Shown one piece after another: positions 40,882-51,280 of a stretch of 64,000 bases of DNA. Made by a program: the position numbers and the translations under genes. The stretch spans positions 79,681 to 143,680 of the forward strand of contig JAKTTT010000052.1 in NCBI GenBank assembly GCA_030581615.1, in the 5' to 3' direction. Numbering within the stretch: position 1 is the first letter of the stretch; the number at the start of each line of letters is the position of its first letter. The notes under the pieces are model-generated. The model worked only from the letters and a program-made list of their open reading frames with translations, made no database searches and was not told where the DNA came from. The stretch is from Alloascoidea africana. Taxonomy: Eukaryota > Ascomycota > Alloascoideomycetes > Alloascoideales > Alloascoideaceae.

Positions 40882-43800
40882 TTAGAATGCTCTAGCAAAC
40901 CCCGTTCCTTGTGGGAAAATAGGCTGCTGTTGGCCTCCTAGCCCATTAGCATATCCCGTTCCAACTGGTTGAAGAGGAGCGGGACCTTGAGTAAGCAAAA
41001 GCTGGTTGCCCATGATAGGACCGGATTCTTCTTCCTGTGCAGGCTTCTCCTTCTTCTTTCTTTCCTCATTGTCGCGCTCGAGAAGAGCCAAGCGGGCTGT
41101 TCTCTCGCGCAATATCGAGATGTTGTAAGGCATCGTATAGTCTTTCAAGCTATGGATCCAGCTCAGCTCCTCAACAACGTCCTCTGGAATTAGGTCATAA
41201 CAGGTAAATAGTGTGGCAACATAACTTTCCTTGTTTCCAGTGTCAACAAAATATCGGAGTAGATCTTCTGCAACAGTTGGCTTCTTTGAAACGGCTGCAG
41301 TCTCAATGGCATCCTTCCACAACTTGTCTTCCTTTGACAAGCTGATTGACTTGGTCCACTTCTTATTTTTTCTATACAAGTAGGCCGCAATTTGACGGAA
41401 AAAGATCAGGTTATGTTTCTCCAGCCTCTGCGCCAAATCTATGGGGTCGAATCTGTCAAAAGCGTCAATTGAGTCCCTCAATGCCTTGTAGTCTTCTTCT
41501 TCAATAAGAAGATCGTGATATGCTGAGTTGACCGCAGCGACATTCTGAGACTGAACAGCAACCAAGAAAGGTTTGATCATTGGTAGATTGTCTGACTTTT
41601 GGAACATACGCACAACACGCGAAACATCGATTCTCTGTGTCAAAGCTGCGAGAAGATCGGTTAGCAAAGATGGCTGTTCCTCAAGGTAAAAGTTGATGGC
41701 TTTGTAGTAAATCTCCAAGTTTGCGACCTTGACTATAACTTCTTTGAAACTCGAGTGATCAAAAGCATCAGCAGATCTTTCCATCATGGCTAATGCAGCG
41801 TTATCCCATTCATCATAATGACAGTACAAAAACACCAGTTCGGGCCACAGATGGGCATCTTCGCAAGCCAAAATAGCTTTGGGAATGTTGATTCTTGACC
41901 AAAATAGTTTCAAGTGCTCCATCATCTTCTCTGGACTATACTTTGAGTAAAGAATAGCAAGCTCCGTAAACATGCCCATGTGTGCTCTCTCTAGACCAAG
42001 CCCTGCCTCGAACAAGGAGATTACTTCGTTGAAATAGCCATTGTCCTCATACTTGTCCACCAACTCATGAAGCTCTTCAGCGTGAACAATCAGGTTCAAA
42101 CCGCAAATCTGTGCAAGACGGAATTCCCTGTTCTCAACACATGCGTCATTAACCTGCTTCCACACCTTCACATTGCTGGCCTTTCTAGCACAGTCCACTG
42201 CACTCTGGTAGTCGCCCAAGAAAACAAGCGTAGAGGCCAACTTAGCCCAGTTAGAAATACTGGAGTACAGAATCTTTGCAGCCTGGTAGTTCTGCTGCTC
42301 GTACAACTTATCCCCAACAGACTCGACATCTGCCACATTTGGAGACTTGAGCAAGTCTTCCATTTCATGAAGTTTATCAGTGGCAGCATAGCTGAACAAC
42401 AGCTGACCATCAATGGCGGCTTCTCTCAACGTCTCACGAGCCATAAGCAAAAAGGGAATAAGTTCTTCATCCTTTCCAGCATGAGTGGAGATTTCAATAA
42501 CTTCTTCAAAGTTACTTGGGTCTTTAGCCTTGATGTATGACTCAATCGCATCTGCCACACGGAGACCATTTAGCTGAGCCTTACCTAGCTGGCTCCAAAC
42601 CGAAGGAATGTCGACATTCTCAGCATATGTTTCGGCTCTATCCAAGGACATGATTTCATCGACCAAGACTCCCAAAGCCTCGTTATGCTTTTCGTACTTT
42701 TTGTAAATTTCAAGAGCCTCTTCGTGTAAGCTATTCTCAATAGCGATTTGGGCAATGTCATCAGCATCATAATTATCTAAACGATGGATGTAGGACATAA
42801 CCTTAGATTTGTCTGACTTGATGGCAGTCAGAATCAACAATCCCTGTAAGTTGGCATTTTCACTGAAGGGAGAGGGCTCCAAAATAATCTTTTCCAGAAG
42901 CTCGATCAATTCCACAGGTAGATCTGCTGTCATGAAAGACTTGACTGCAACAGAAACGTCTTCAGGGCTATTGCTTTCAGGAACAGCAACGCCAACAACC
43001 TGATCGATCAGTGCTCGTCGGTGAATGTTATCGTCCGAAAGAACCGCAGACCATAGGTCATTATCAGCGCGCTTCAAAAGATATCTCGCCTGGTACTTGT
43101 ACATTGAGTTTTCATTCGTAATATGTATAAGCTCAAAGTCGTTGTGTCCCTTGTCATAGGCAATGTATGCAAGATAAGGATCACGCTTCTCACAGTATTT
43201 ACCAACAACAAGAGTATTGTACTGATCATTCTCCTTCAAAAACTTTTCTGGATTGTTGTTGCTATCAATGTATATCTTGGCGATGGCATCGTAAACAGCA
43301 GGCTCTTGGGATCCATTATTTATAGAGTTTTCCAAAAATGGCAGCAAGATCTTGAGTCTATTTCTCTTTTCTACTTCAGCCACCAAAGGCTCAACTGGTA
43401 CCTGGCCGATAACAGACTGCAATAAAGCTTTAATGACATTTTCGTCGCAGTCAACGTCCAACAGACCAGCAACAACCTGTGGAGTGCGAGAAGGATTCAC
43501 CTGTTGAACATAAACTTCGATAAACTTGAACTGTTGATTGTGGTAGAGATACAAAACCAAATCATGAATAAAATCAAACCGATCACAAACGATAATCAAA
43601 GGCAATTGATCAGCAAGCTTTGCCTCCTTGAGAAAGTTCTTGACCTTTTCAGCATTGTAAAAGTTGTTATCACGAACAACGCGCTCTACTTCCTTCAACT
43701 GGCCAAGGTTGCATGCGGCCTCGATGTACTTGAACACAATGTCTGCATCATGGGACAGGTTAACAATACTGGCAAGATAGTAGTACAATCCTTCGTAAGT

Positions 43801-46121
43801 CTTGAACTCTTCAAAAATTTTGATCAAAGTAAGCGGTCCAATAAGATCAGAGTACTTTGTGGCAACTTGAATTGAAATCTGAAGGTTCTGACGAATGTTT
43901 GCCTTTAGCATTTGCTTCAAACATGTTACTGTTTGTTCCACATTCAGCTTTCCAAAGTAATTGACAAGCCACTCTGCATTGAAAACATTTGTGTGCACGA
44001 TGACACGTTTGATATCTTCAATGCCATCGTAGTGTTCCAAAGCTCTCTGGAAGAGACCAGCCTTTTCACACAACTTGGCAATCGTGGGGCGGTCATAGTG
44101 AGTAAACATTTCATTTCCAAGAATAGCATCCGCGACCTGGGGAGCATTCAGAAGGTTAACCTCAAGTAACCTGGTCTGAAGATGACCTTGTTCCGGTTTG
44201 TTGTCCTTTAGAGCATCAAGGAGAAAGGCTGTTCCCTGTTGAATCAAATTTTGAGACAAAAACACATCGGCCATTCTCTCAATGTTGACTTTTGAAGGAT
44301 CCTCTTCAGCAATGAGCTGGGAAGCAAACTCAGTAGCCTTGTCAGGATTAGTTCGTACAATGCTTTGCAACAAAATCGTATAATCTGGATTGTAACCAAC
44401 TTTCTTGCAATATGGCAAAATTTTCTCAAAATGACCAAGCTCTGCCAAACTTCCAACCACTTTAATAGATGCATTCGCTCGAAGATAAACACTGAGGGCA
44501 AGAGAAAGATCATAAGATCTGACAATATCTCCAAGCTCCTCAGAAGCTTCCAGCTTGTCCTCTTTCAGCCATTTTTCAAACAATGGTTTTCTATCCTGCT
44601 GCAAAACTGGTCGAGCGAGCTCAATAGACTCAAACTTGTTCAACGATCCCTTGTCCAACAGAGTACTGAAATACTGAAGAATGGGAGAAATCTGGCCTGG
44701 AGGTGCTTGTACATTTTTCAAACGGTTAATGGTTTCAGGAGTTCTAAGGCTTGGTGAAGAAGCCGCAACCTTAGCAGCATCCAGATATTGACCAGTATTT
44801 AATAATTGGTTGAATTGTTGCGCAAAAAGCTGATCGGCTCCTGGAAGTCCATCGCCTCTTGATGCAAGAGACAAAGCTAATGTCACATTAGACAATTTTG
44901 AGAGGACATAGGGGACAATCTTTTCGCGAGCAATTGCTACAGAAAGAATCTGCCCTTTTCTATTGATGGCAATTATGCCGGTGTTATTGTCATAAGGCGC
45001 AGCAGTAAAGACCGACTCCGAAGAAATTCTGTTTACAAAAATGTTGACGCCAGATTCCAAATCAAAAATATGGATGAAGCCATACTTGGTAAGCAGGTAG
45101 ATAATGCCATACTTGTTTGAAACTTGCAAAGAAACGGGAAAGTCATTGGCTGCATCGGCAGGGAAGAAGACGTCTACTGTTTTCTTGTGGAATACTGGGT
45201 TACCTTCTTGATGGTCAATTTCAATAATGTGCAACTGTCCACCAGTAGCGGCTCGGTTAGCACAGACAAATAGCCTTGTTTCTGTTGATGCACCGTCCAA
45301 TTTCAACTGGGCAAAAGTGGCCACATGGCCTTCAATTGCTTGTGAAATATTTCTATCCTTGGAGTACAATTGGGTATGGCCAACAATCCTTCCCCCTTCT
45401 TGAGCAATGCCAGTTAGAGCAGACCATTTGAGATCTTGGTTAATAACGTAATTGATGATCTGGCTACTTGACAGGGTGGGGTGTCGGTTTGTAACCTTCA
45501 CGGGTCCAGCGGGAGTGCCGTCAAACACTTCCCAGTGGAAAATAGAAGTCCCCGTTACAAGGCCTAACATTGTGGGAGTGATCCATTTCCAAAATATCAC
45601 AGGTTCGCTCATGGAATGTGACTTGAGCCTGGATTTTGTATCTAAATTGAATATCTGGAAGGAAAAGTGTTAGAACAAAGGGTTCATTAATGGAGATACC
45701 ACACGCACACTTTTGCAAATAAACAGATCTCAAAGAAGTTCGTACCTGAATAGTTGTGCCCTGAGCACGGAGCGCTATAACATTCTGGTCCGGATTCATG
45801 ATAGCCGAATCCGCTGACATGTTCTTTCTAACATGGTTATTGTTATTGTGGAGGTCGACAATGACGACCGAATTGCCACTGGGGGTCTGCTCTCGAACAC
45901 TGTGCCATAAAACGTTAGAACTACCCTCGCACCACTTTACCAGACGTTTCGATTGCAAATGCATTTACAAAGCAAAAGGTGTCTTTTGTTTGGGGTTACA
46001 CATACCAGACATAGTGGTCAGATTCAAGGGTCGTAGAGCGAAACTCAATAGAAGAATCGTCCACACCTACAGACGACAGCTGTAGATGTTCCTCAAAATC
46101 GATTGGCAGTTCAGCGTCCAT
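40882..46121 (-). CDS. CHC1: CHC1, clathrin heavy chain
   Basis: Three exons, 46006-46121, 45746-45899 and 40882-45654, encode 1680 residues. Intron 1 (45900-46005) has GTATGT, TTCTAACG and GCACAG. Intron 2 (45655-45745) has GTACGA and CTTCCAG. Splicing yields LPIDFEEHLQLSSVGV, then CVREQTPSGNSVVIVDLHN, ADSAIMNPDQNVIAL and IFNLDTKSRLKSH, matching the clathrin terminal beta-propeller. The legs contain CHCR repeats, with landmarks TAFLLDALK, NPEKFLKENDQYN, KAFMTADLP and RAHMGMFTELAILYSKYSPEKM. Near the C-terminus, GNQLLLTQGPAP corresponds to the Hsc70 uncoating motif. The triskelion leg coats Golgi and endocytic vesicles; epsin in this window is a partner. Confidence 0.97.
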
Positions 46122-46297
46122 ACTGATGTATATAACCTGTCGGATGGACACAGAGTAGGGAGAGTCGTGAAGTGGAATTTGGGGGGTGTGAAGTTGCTGA
46201 CTTGTCGAGAGCGGCCCTGCCCGGGTGTACGGGTGTAATATAGCGACTCAGGTTACGAGCGCTGGTCCATTTCTATCTAACTAATACTAGCACTATT

Positions 46298-46802
46298 CTA
46301 CAGTTTGCTGCTCTTGACGAAGCCGTTCTGGTCGAGCCTTCCGGACTGGAACAGCTCCTGGAGATCGGAGTTCCCACCAACAAACTTGCCGTTGATGAAA
46401 ACATAGGGAACGGTTTTCTGGGACGTTTGGGCAGTAAGCTCCGTCTGGATTTTGTTTCCTTCCACTATGCACGCGAGCACGATTAGAACAAACTGTCAAA
46501 AGTAGACCGGAAAACTGCTTAACATACACGTCTCGTCCAGCTCTATGGCCTTGTAATCCATTCCTAGTGTGTCTAAAGTGGCTTTTGTTCGCTTACAGAA
46601 ACTAGTCCCTCACGTGTTAATCAACAAACTCAATCACAAAAATGCCAGTTTTCGGAGATTGCATACGGGCAATATCTTGAAAGTGAGTGGTTAGAAAAAA
46701 TAGACTATGGCAAAGCTTATGTGTGGTTCTGGCTCACGTTTTGCTTGCCACAAATGCTGTGTTTTCAGCTATGGTCTTCAAGAGATTGGCTCTCGGCGAC
46801 AT
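46298..46802 (-). CDS. Dithiol glutaredoxin (GRX1/GRX2 type)
   Basis: Four exons, 46738-46802, 46667-46675 (9 nt), 46528-46601 and 46298-46464, total 315 nt and 104 residues. The three introns are 62, 65 and 63 nt. Their donors are GTGAGC, GTATGC and GTATGT, and each can be paired with a CTAAC, TTAAC or CTAAT branch and an AG acceptor. The product begins MSPRANLLKTIAENTAFVAS and continues KTYCPFCKRTKATLDTLG, then QKTVPYVFINGKFVGGNSDL. CPFC is the dithiol active site; TVP and GGNSDL bind glutathione. It reduces disulfides and glutathione mixed disulfides. The length equals the family norm. There is no organelle presequence. Confidence 0.88.
46667..46675 (-). other. 9-nt microexon encoding the glutaredoxin active-site start
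   Basis: The exon reads A TAT TGC CC. It completes Thr, supplies Tyr and the nucleophilic Cys, and begins the Pro codon of TYCPFC. It lies between a TTTCAAG acceptor and a GTATGC donor. Without it the active-site cysteine is lost. Confidence 0.7.
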
Positions 46803-46992
46803 TTGGCAATAGATTTATAAGCAATGCGGGAGAAGAGAAGAGATAGAAGAGTGGAGGATTTTCATAAGCTTTACAAAACATCCATCATCCCCGGATGAGC
46901 TTACAACAAATCTACAAGTTCTAGAGCAAACCACTCTCCACAAAACTCATGACAATACACAGTGACTGCCAAAGGTAACAGTATTATAACTA

Positions 46993-47342
46993 CTAAAACT
47001 TTATCGTGATATCATTAGCTTTCTTCGATTTCTTGTCCCCTCCGTGCCAAAGAACAGGGTTCTTGTTGTACCTGGGCCAAGGTGGAACAATCAGGACAAA
47101 TGCAAACATCAAGAAGAATGCAAACGCCATAACGGTATTAAAGATGTCCTGTGTTATTAAACCGTAGGCAAATGAAACGATTGTAGAGACCACGAAAACA
47201 ACTTTGGTGTATTTGTCAGCCAGCGCCTGCCCCGTAAAGTCCTAAATTCCCCGGTTAAATATAGGATATACACAACTTGATGCTTCACACTTACAATTGG
47301 GCCCTCGGCCAGCGCCTGTAATTTTTCCTGAAGCTCTTCCAT
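46993..47342 (-). CDS. SPC1: SPC1, signal peptidase complex subunit
   Basis: Two exons, 47295-47342 and 46993-47241, encode 98 residues. The 53-nt intron has GTAAGT and TTTAG with a TTTAACC branch. The sequence begins MEELQEKLQALAEGPIDFTG, and two membrane segments follow (about residues 28-48 and 52-72) separated by a short lumenal turn (TQDI). VPPWPRYNKNPVLW is the conserved segment after the second helix (compare YPWYNK in Saccharomyces Spc1). It is a small non-catalytic subunit of ER signal peptidase. It is divergent from NMD3, with about 190 bp between starts. Confidence 0.9.
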
Positions 47343-47531
47343 GTTGTCTTTTGGAGTTGGAGAACACGTACTTCTCCCACATCACAACCCCAAAGGGTGT
47401 ATGGGTGTTATTATACACGTGATATGCATAATAGATTTTTTTTTATTGTTAGTAATGTGAAAAAAACTTTGTCCCACAATCTCTTTCAACTCCAATTCCC
47501 TTTGCTCATTTATATACTAGGACAGTGGCAA

Positions 47532-49148
47532 ATGTCGTTCAATAATTTTGGAAATCAAGGCCATGCAGGTCTCGATGTTCATGAGCATTTTAACCAAGCA
47601 GATTACCAACAGCAATATCAGCAGCAGACTCAGCAGCATCAGCTTACTGCGACTGTTCTATGTTACAACTGTGGTGTTCCAATGGATGGGTCTTCAGGCC
47701 TGACTATATGTGCAGATTGTATCAGTCTGACTGTTGATATTACAGATGGCATTCCTAGAGAAAGCAGTGTTACCTGGTGTAAAGGTTGTGAAAGATATCT
47801 GCTTCCTCCACAGAAATGGGTCAGAGCCGAACTGGAGTCTCGTGAATTGCTTGCAATATGTCTGAAAAGATTAAAGGGACTGAATAAGCTTCGACTCATA
47901 GATGCAAACTTCATTTGGACAGAACCTCATTCTCGAAGAATAAAACTGAAGCTAACTGTCCAAGGAGAAGCTATGACAAATGCAATCATTGAGCAGGCCC
48001 TAGAAGTAATCTATGTCGTGAATACTGTACAGTGCCCTGACTGTGCAAAGAGTTACACCACAAACACATGGAGGGCAAATGTCCAAATCCGACAGAAAGT
48101 CCCTCATAAGCGAACATTTCTGTATATTGAACAGCTCATTCTCAAACACAATGCACACATTGACACTGTTTCTATCCAAGAATCAAAGGATGGCCTGGAC
48201 TTCTTCTACGCACAGAAAAACCATGCTGTGAAAATGCTTGATTTCTTGGGAGAAATAGCACCAATAAAGTGGCAGAAATCCCAGGAGCTGATCTCGATGG
48301 ATTCCCACACTGCAACCAACCTCTACAAGTTTTCTTACTCTGTTGACATTGTTCCAATCTGTAAAGATGACTTGGTCGTTCTTCCTGCAAGACTGGCGAG
48401 GCAATTAGGGAACATCTCAAGACTAGTACTATGTTCAAGAGTCACCAATACGCTCCAGATGCTGGATCCTTTCTCCCTTCAAACATGTGATATATCTGCT
48501 CCATTATACTACAGAAATTCATTCGCTTCTTTGGCTGACGTTTCTCAGTTGGTTGAATTTATCATTCTAGATGTTGAGCCAACCGGTGTAACAAGGGGAA
48601 AATGGGCACTTGCTGAAATTACATGTGCCAGAGCCTCTGATATGGGCCAAAATGACCGAACGTTTTACATTCGAAGCCATCTTGGTGGTATTCTACATCC
48701 TGGAGATTCTGCACTTGGATATTTCATGGCCAACTCCAATTTCAACTCTGACCTATGGGACTCATTAGACGTTGATAATCTTGCAGAAGTGGTGCTGGTG
48801 AAGAAATACTATGCTTACAAGAGTAAGAAGTCCAAGAACAGAAGCTGGAAGCTCAAGAGAATGGCTGTTGAGCATGCTGATATTGTGGCTGGAGGTAAAG
48901 AGACAAGACAAGTGAAACAGGAACGAGACAATGCTGAACGCGATTTGGAATTATTCTTACAGGAATTACAAGAGGATGAAGAACTGCGACAGAATGTCAA
49001 CTTGTTCAAAAATAAGGAAACTTTACCCCAGAATACAAACATTGAGGATGAAGAAGAGGACGATGACGCCCCTGAAATCAACATTGATGAGTTGTTGGAC
49101 GATTTGGACGATATGACATTAAATGATCATGATGAGGAAATGGCATAG
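47532..49148 (+). CDS. NMD3: NMD3, 60S ribosomal subunit nuclear export adaptor
   Basis: 538 residues from MSFNNFGNQGHAGLDVHEHF; the upstream in-frame extension is promoter sequence. Four zinc-binding CxxC pairs are visible (LCYNCGVP, CADC, WCKGCERYLLPP, CPDCAKSY). WVRAELESRELLAICLKRLKGL, IWTEPHSRRIKLKLTVQGEA, RQKVPHKRTFLYIEQLILKHNAH and FSYSVDIVPICKDDLVVLP are diagnostic. The acidic C-terminus contains a leucine-rich export signal (INIDELLDDLDDMTL). The protein binds late pre-60S particles and recruits Crm1. A Gln-rich insert lies near residues 23-40. Confidence 0.96.
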   Translation: MSFNNFGNQGHAGLDVHEHFNQADYQQQYQQQTQQHQLTATVLCYNCGVPMDGSSGLTICADCISLTVDITDGIPRESSVTWCKGCERYLLPPQKWVRAELESRELLAICLKRLKGLNKLRLIDANFIWTEPHSRRIKLKLTVQGEAMTNAIIEQALEVIYVVNTVQCPDCAKSYTTNTWRANVQIRQKVPHKRTFLYIEQLILKHNAHIDTVSIQESKDGLDFFYAQKNHAVKMLDFLGEIAPIKWQKSQELISMDSHTATNLYKFSYSVDIVPICKDDLVVLPARLARQLGNISRLVLCSRVTNTLQMLDPFSLQTCDISAPLYYRNSFASLADVSQLVEFIILDVEPTGVTRGKWALAEITCARASDMGQNDRTFYIRSHLGGILHPGDSALGYFMANSNFNSDLWDSLDVDNLAEVVLVKKYYAYKSKKSKNRSWKLKRMAVEHADIVAGGKETRQVKQERDNAERDLELFLQELQEDEELRQNVNLFKNKETLPQNTNIEDEEEDDDAPEINIDELLDDLDDMTLNDHDEEMA

Positions 49149-49452
49149 TTTAAGAAAGAAGAAAATAGCACTTTTTTTACATCGTTTTAAAGCGTTCTTG
49201 TTATACTATTTGCTAGAACTCATATAGCAATTTAAGTGGCGGCTCCGATATTCACAAGCTCATTTCTATTTTCAGGGTAACAATGCTATAATGTTTGGTG
49301 TGTATCGATATGCTTGCAAAAAATGTTTCTCAACCTAATGCTCCCCCATATACTGAGAGATTACAAGACTTTCTGTTTTGATAGTTTAATTGTTTGTTTT
49401 TTTTCGTAAAATCTCAGCTTAAACTTATGCTTTCGTCATTCAATATACCTTC
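49149..49452. other. Convergent 3' flanks NMD3/PTC1
   Basis: 304 bp of AT-rich sequence with T runs (49390-49402). No gene seen. Confidence 0.45.
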
Positions 49453-51069
49453 TTAGTCGGTTAAAAATACTGACCTATCCAGCCTAACCACCATTACGGT
49501 CAGATTGTCAGTAGAATTCCTCTCCAATGCAAAATCAATCAGAGCTCTGCTTGCAGTGGAAGGATCTCTAACTTTCCTTATTAAGTCGACTGCTTCCTGA
49601 TCTGTAGAAACGTCCCACAGGCCATCACAGGCAATAATTAAAAACTCATCGAGAGAATTTAATTCTGTTGAGGTGGTGTATGGCTCGCTTGTGATCAAAT
49701 TTTTCATGTAATGGTCACCAAGTGACCTGCTAACTGCCAGAATCCCGTTAACTCTGTTAGCAATAATAACGCCTCCGAGACCAGTTATTCGCATCTGCTC
49801 TTTATTATCTGTGGCTTTATGGTCATAAGAGAGACGAATTGCCTTTCCTGCTCTGCAAAGTACGATTCTGGCATCCCCAACGTTTGCCGTATAGAGCATT
49901 CGGTGCTGAGGAATTGCTTTTGTCCTCTCTTCTTCTTCTTCTTTTTCCGCAGTTCCGTGCTCATTAGCAATTGCTGTATCTGATTGCGATAGATCCCTCG
50001 TGTTTACTGTTCCGTTCCCGTTCACCGGAAGGCCGTTGCTCTCCGTTGGCGTATAGATAGGCTCCCACCGTATAATGGCGACGGCGGCAGTGCACCCACT
50101 GACGTTCTTCGTCTCTTTCCCTATAATCCCATCCGCTTCAACAAACCCGTTGGTCAGGGCCACTGAAAGATTTTCTCCCTTGTCTAACAAACTCACATGT
50201 TTGGCAATAACCTCGTGTAGCTTTAATCCGCACCACCTAGCCACTTGCTTTCCTGCATGCCCATCAAAGATACCAAAATAGCCTGCATCCGACTGGGAGC
50301 GAAAGTTTGTAATATATGTGTGGTAATCCTCCATCGTTGCCCTAAATCTGCGGTTTGGATCCTCTGACACTCCGACTTTGAACGAGAGGTTTGCAGGGAA
50401 AAACGACTTGCTTTTGTTCTTTTTGTGCTTGCTCTTCGTAGAGGACTTGGACTTTATACTGGACTTGGACTTTGAGTGCTTCACGTTCTTTGTGTCTGTA
50501 GAAGGAGGCCCAAGCTCGGGCTCCGATGTTGAAGTTATTCCATTTATTGGCTTCTCAGGGCCATTTGCGGTGGAAGTTCCAGGTTCAGTCCCAATTAAAT
50601 CTTTATGGTTGTCTGCTTTATCGTCAAGCACTGTGACTGGGTCCTCTTCGCTGTGCTCCTCCGACTTTGTTTTGTCCTTAGAGGACCAGTTGGACCAGGG
50701 CTTCGACAGAACGCTTGAAAGGCTGCCAGTTGAGGATTTTCTTCTGAATATTCGATCGCTGCTCAGCCGTCGTTTGATGCTTGACCTTCGAGAACCCACC
50801 TCCCCTTTTTTAGGTTTGGGTTCCCCTGAAGCCAAATCATCAGCACCGTCTGGCTTCTTGCGAGAGCCATTTCTTCCAATGCTGAACGGTTTTCCAAAAA
50901 TTTTCGAACCGAGAGATAGGGCTCGACGTGGTCGTGAATTCTCCGTTGATATTGGAGGTGGCTGGAAAGAGCGCTCTTTCTGCTGGTGCTGGTGCTGCTG
51001 CTGCTGCAAGAGGATGGCTCCCATACCGTCTGGATGTTCTGTATGCCTCATTTTAATAGCTACACACAC
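49453..51069 (-). CDS. PTC1: PTC1-like PP2C protein phosphatase with long N-terminal extension
   Basis: 538 residues. Residues 1-230 are basic and Ser-rich (SRRSSIKRRLSSDRIFRRKSS, then a Lys/Ser array KSKSSIKSKSSTKSKHKKNK) with no domain. The PP2C domain starts at LSFKVGVSEDPNRRFRATME. The metal-binding acids are in ATMEDYHTYI, GYFGIFDGHAGKQ, NVGDARIVL, VSRSLGDHY, IIACDGLWDV and STDNLTVMVV. Saccharomyces Ptc1 shares FKVGVSE, TMEDVHTY and CDGLWD but lacks the long extension, as I recall. Ptc1 dampens HOG and cell-wall integrity MAP kinases. A second possible start (MRHTEHPDGM) lies six residues in. Confidence 0.88.
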   Translation of the reverse strand: MCVAIKMRHTEHPDGMGAILLQQQQHQHQQKERSFQPPPISTENSRPRRALSLGSKIFGKPFSIGRNGSRKKPDGADDLASGEPKPKKGEVGSRRSSIKRRLSSDRIFRRKSSTGSLSSVLSKPWSNWSSKDKTKSEEHSEEDPVTVLDDKADNHKDLIGTEPGTSTANGPEKPINGITSTSEPELGPPSTDTKNVKHSKSKSSIKSKSSTKSKHKKNKSKSFFPANLSFKVGVSEDPNRRFRATMEDYHTYITNFRSQSDAGYFGIFDGHAGKQVARWCGLKLHEVIAKHVSLLDKGENLSVALTNGFVEADGIIGKETKNVSGCTAAVAIIRWEPIYTPTESNGLPVNGNGTVNTRDLSQSDTAIANEHGTAEKEEEEERTKAIPQHRMLYTANVGDARIVLCRAGKAIRLSYDHKATDNKEQMRITGLGGVIIANRVNGILAVSRSLGDHYMKNLITSEPYTTSTELNSLDEFLIIACDGLWDVSTDQEAVDLIRKVRDPSTASRALIDFALERNSTDNLTVMVVRLDRSVFLTD

Positions 51070-51280
51070 TAAGTACAGAGTATTGGAAAAAGAGAAAAAG
51101 AGAAAAGAGTGTTTCCATAGCCTTTGAGATAGTGACCCAAAGTAGAAGGAAAAGAGATGGGAGGTATTGAATATTAAGTAGAACTGGCAAGGACCGCAGA
51201 AACTGATTATAAAATGTGTAAATTTCGACGCTGGAAGCTAAAATATACTATATTAATCTAAAATATATCTCGTCTGGCCG

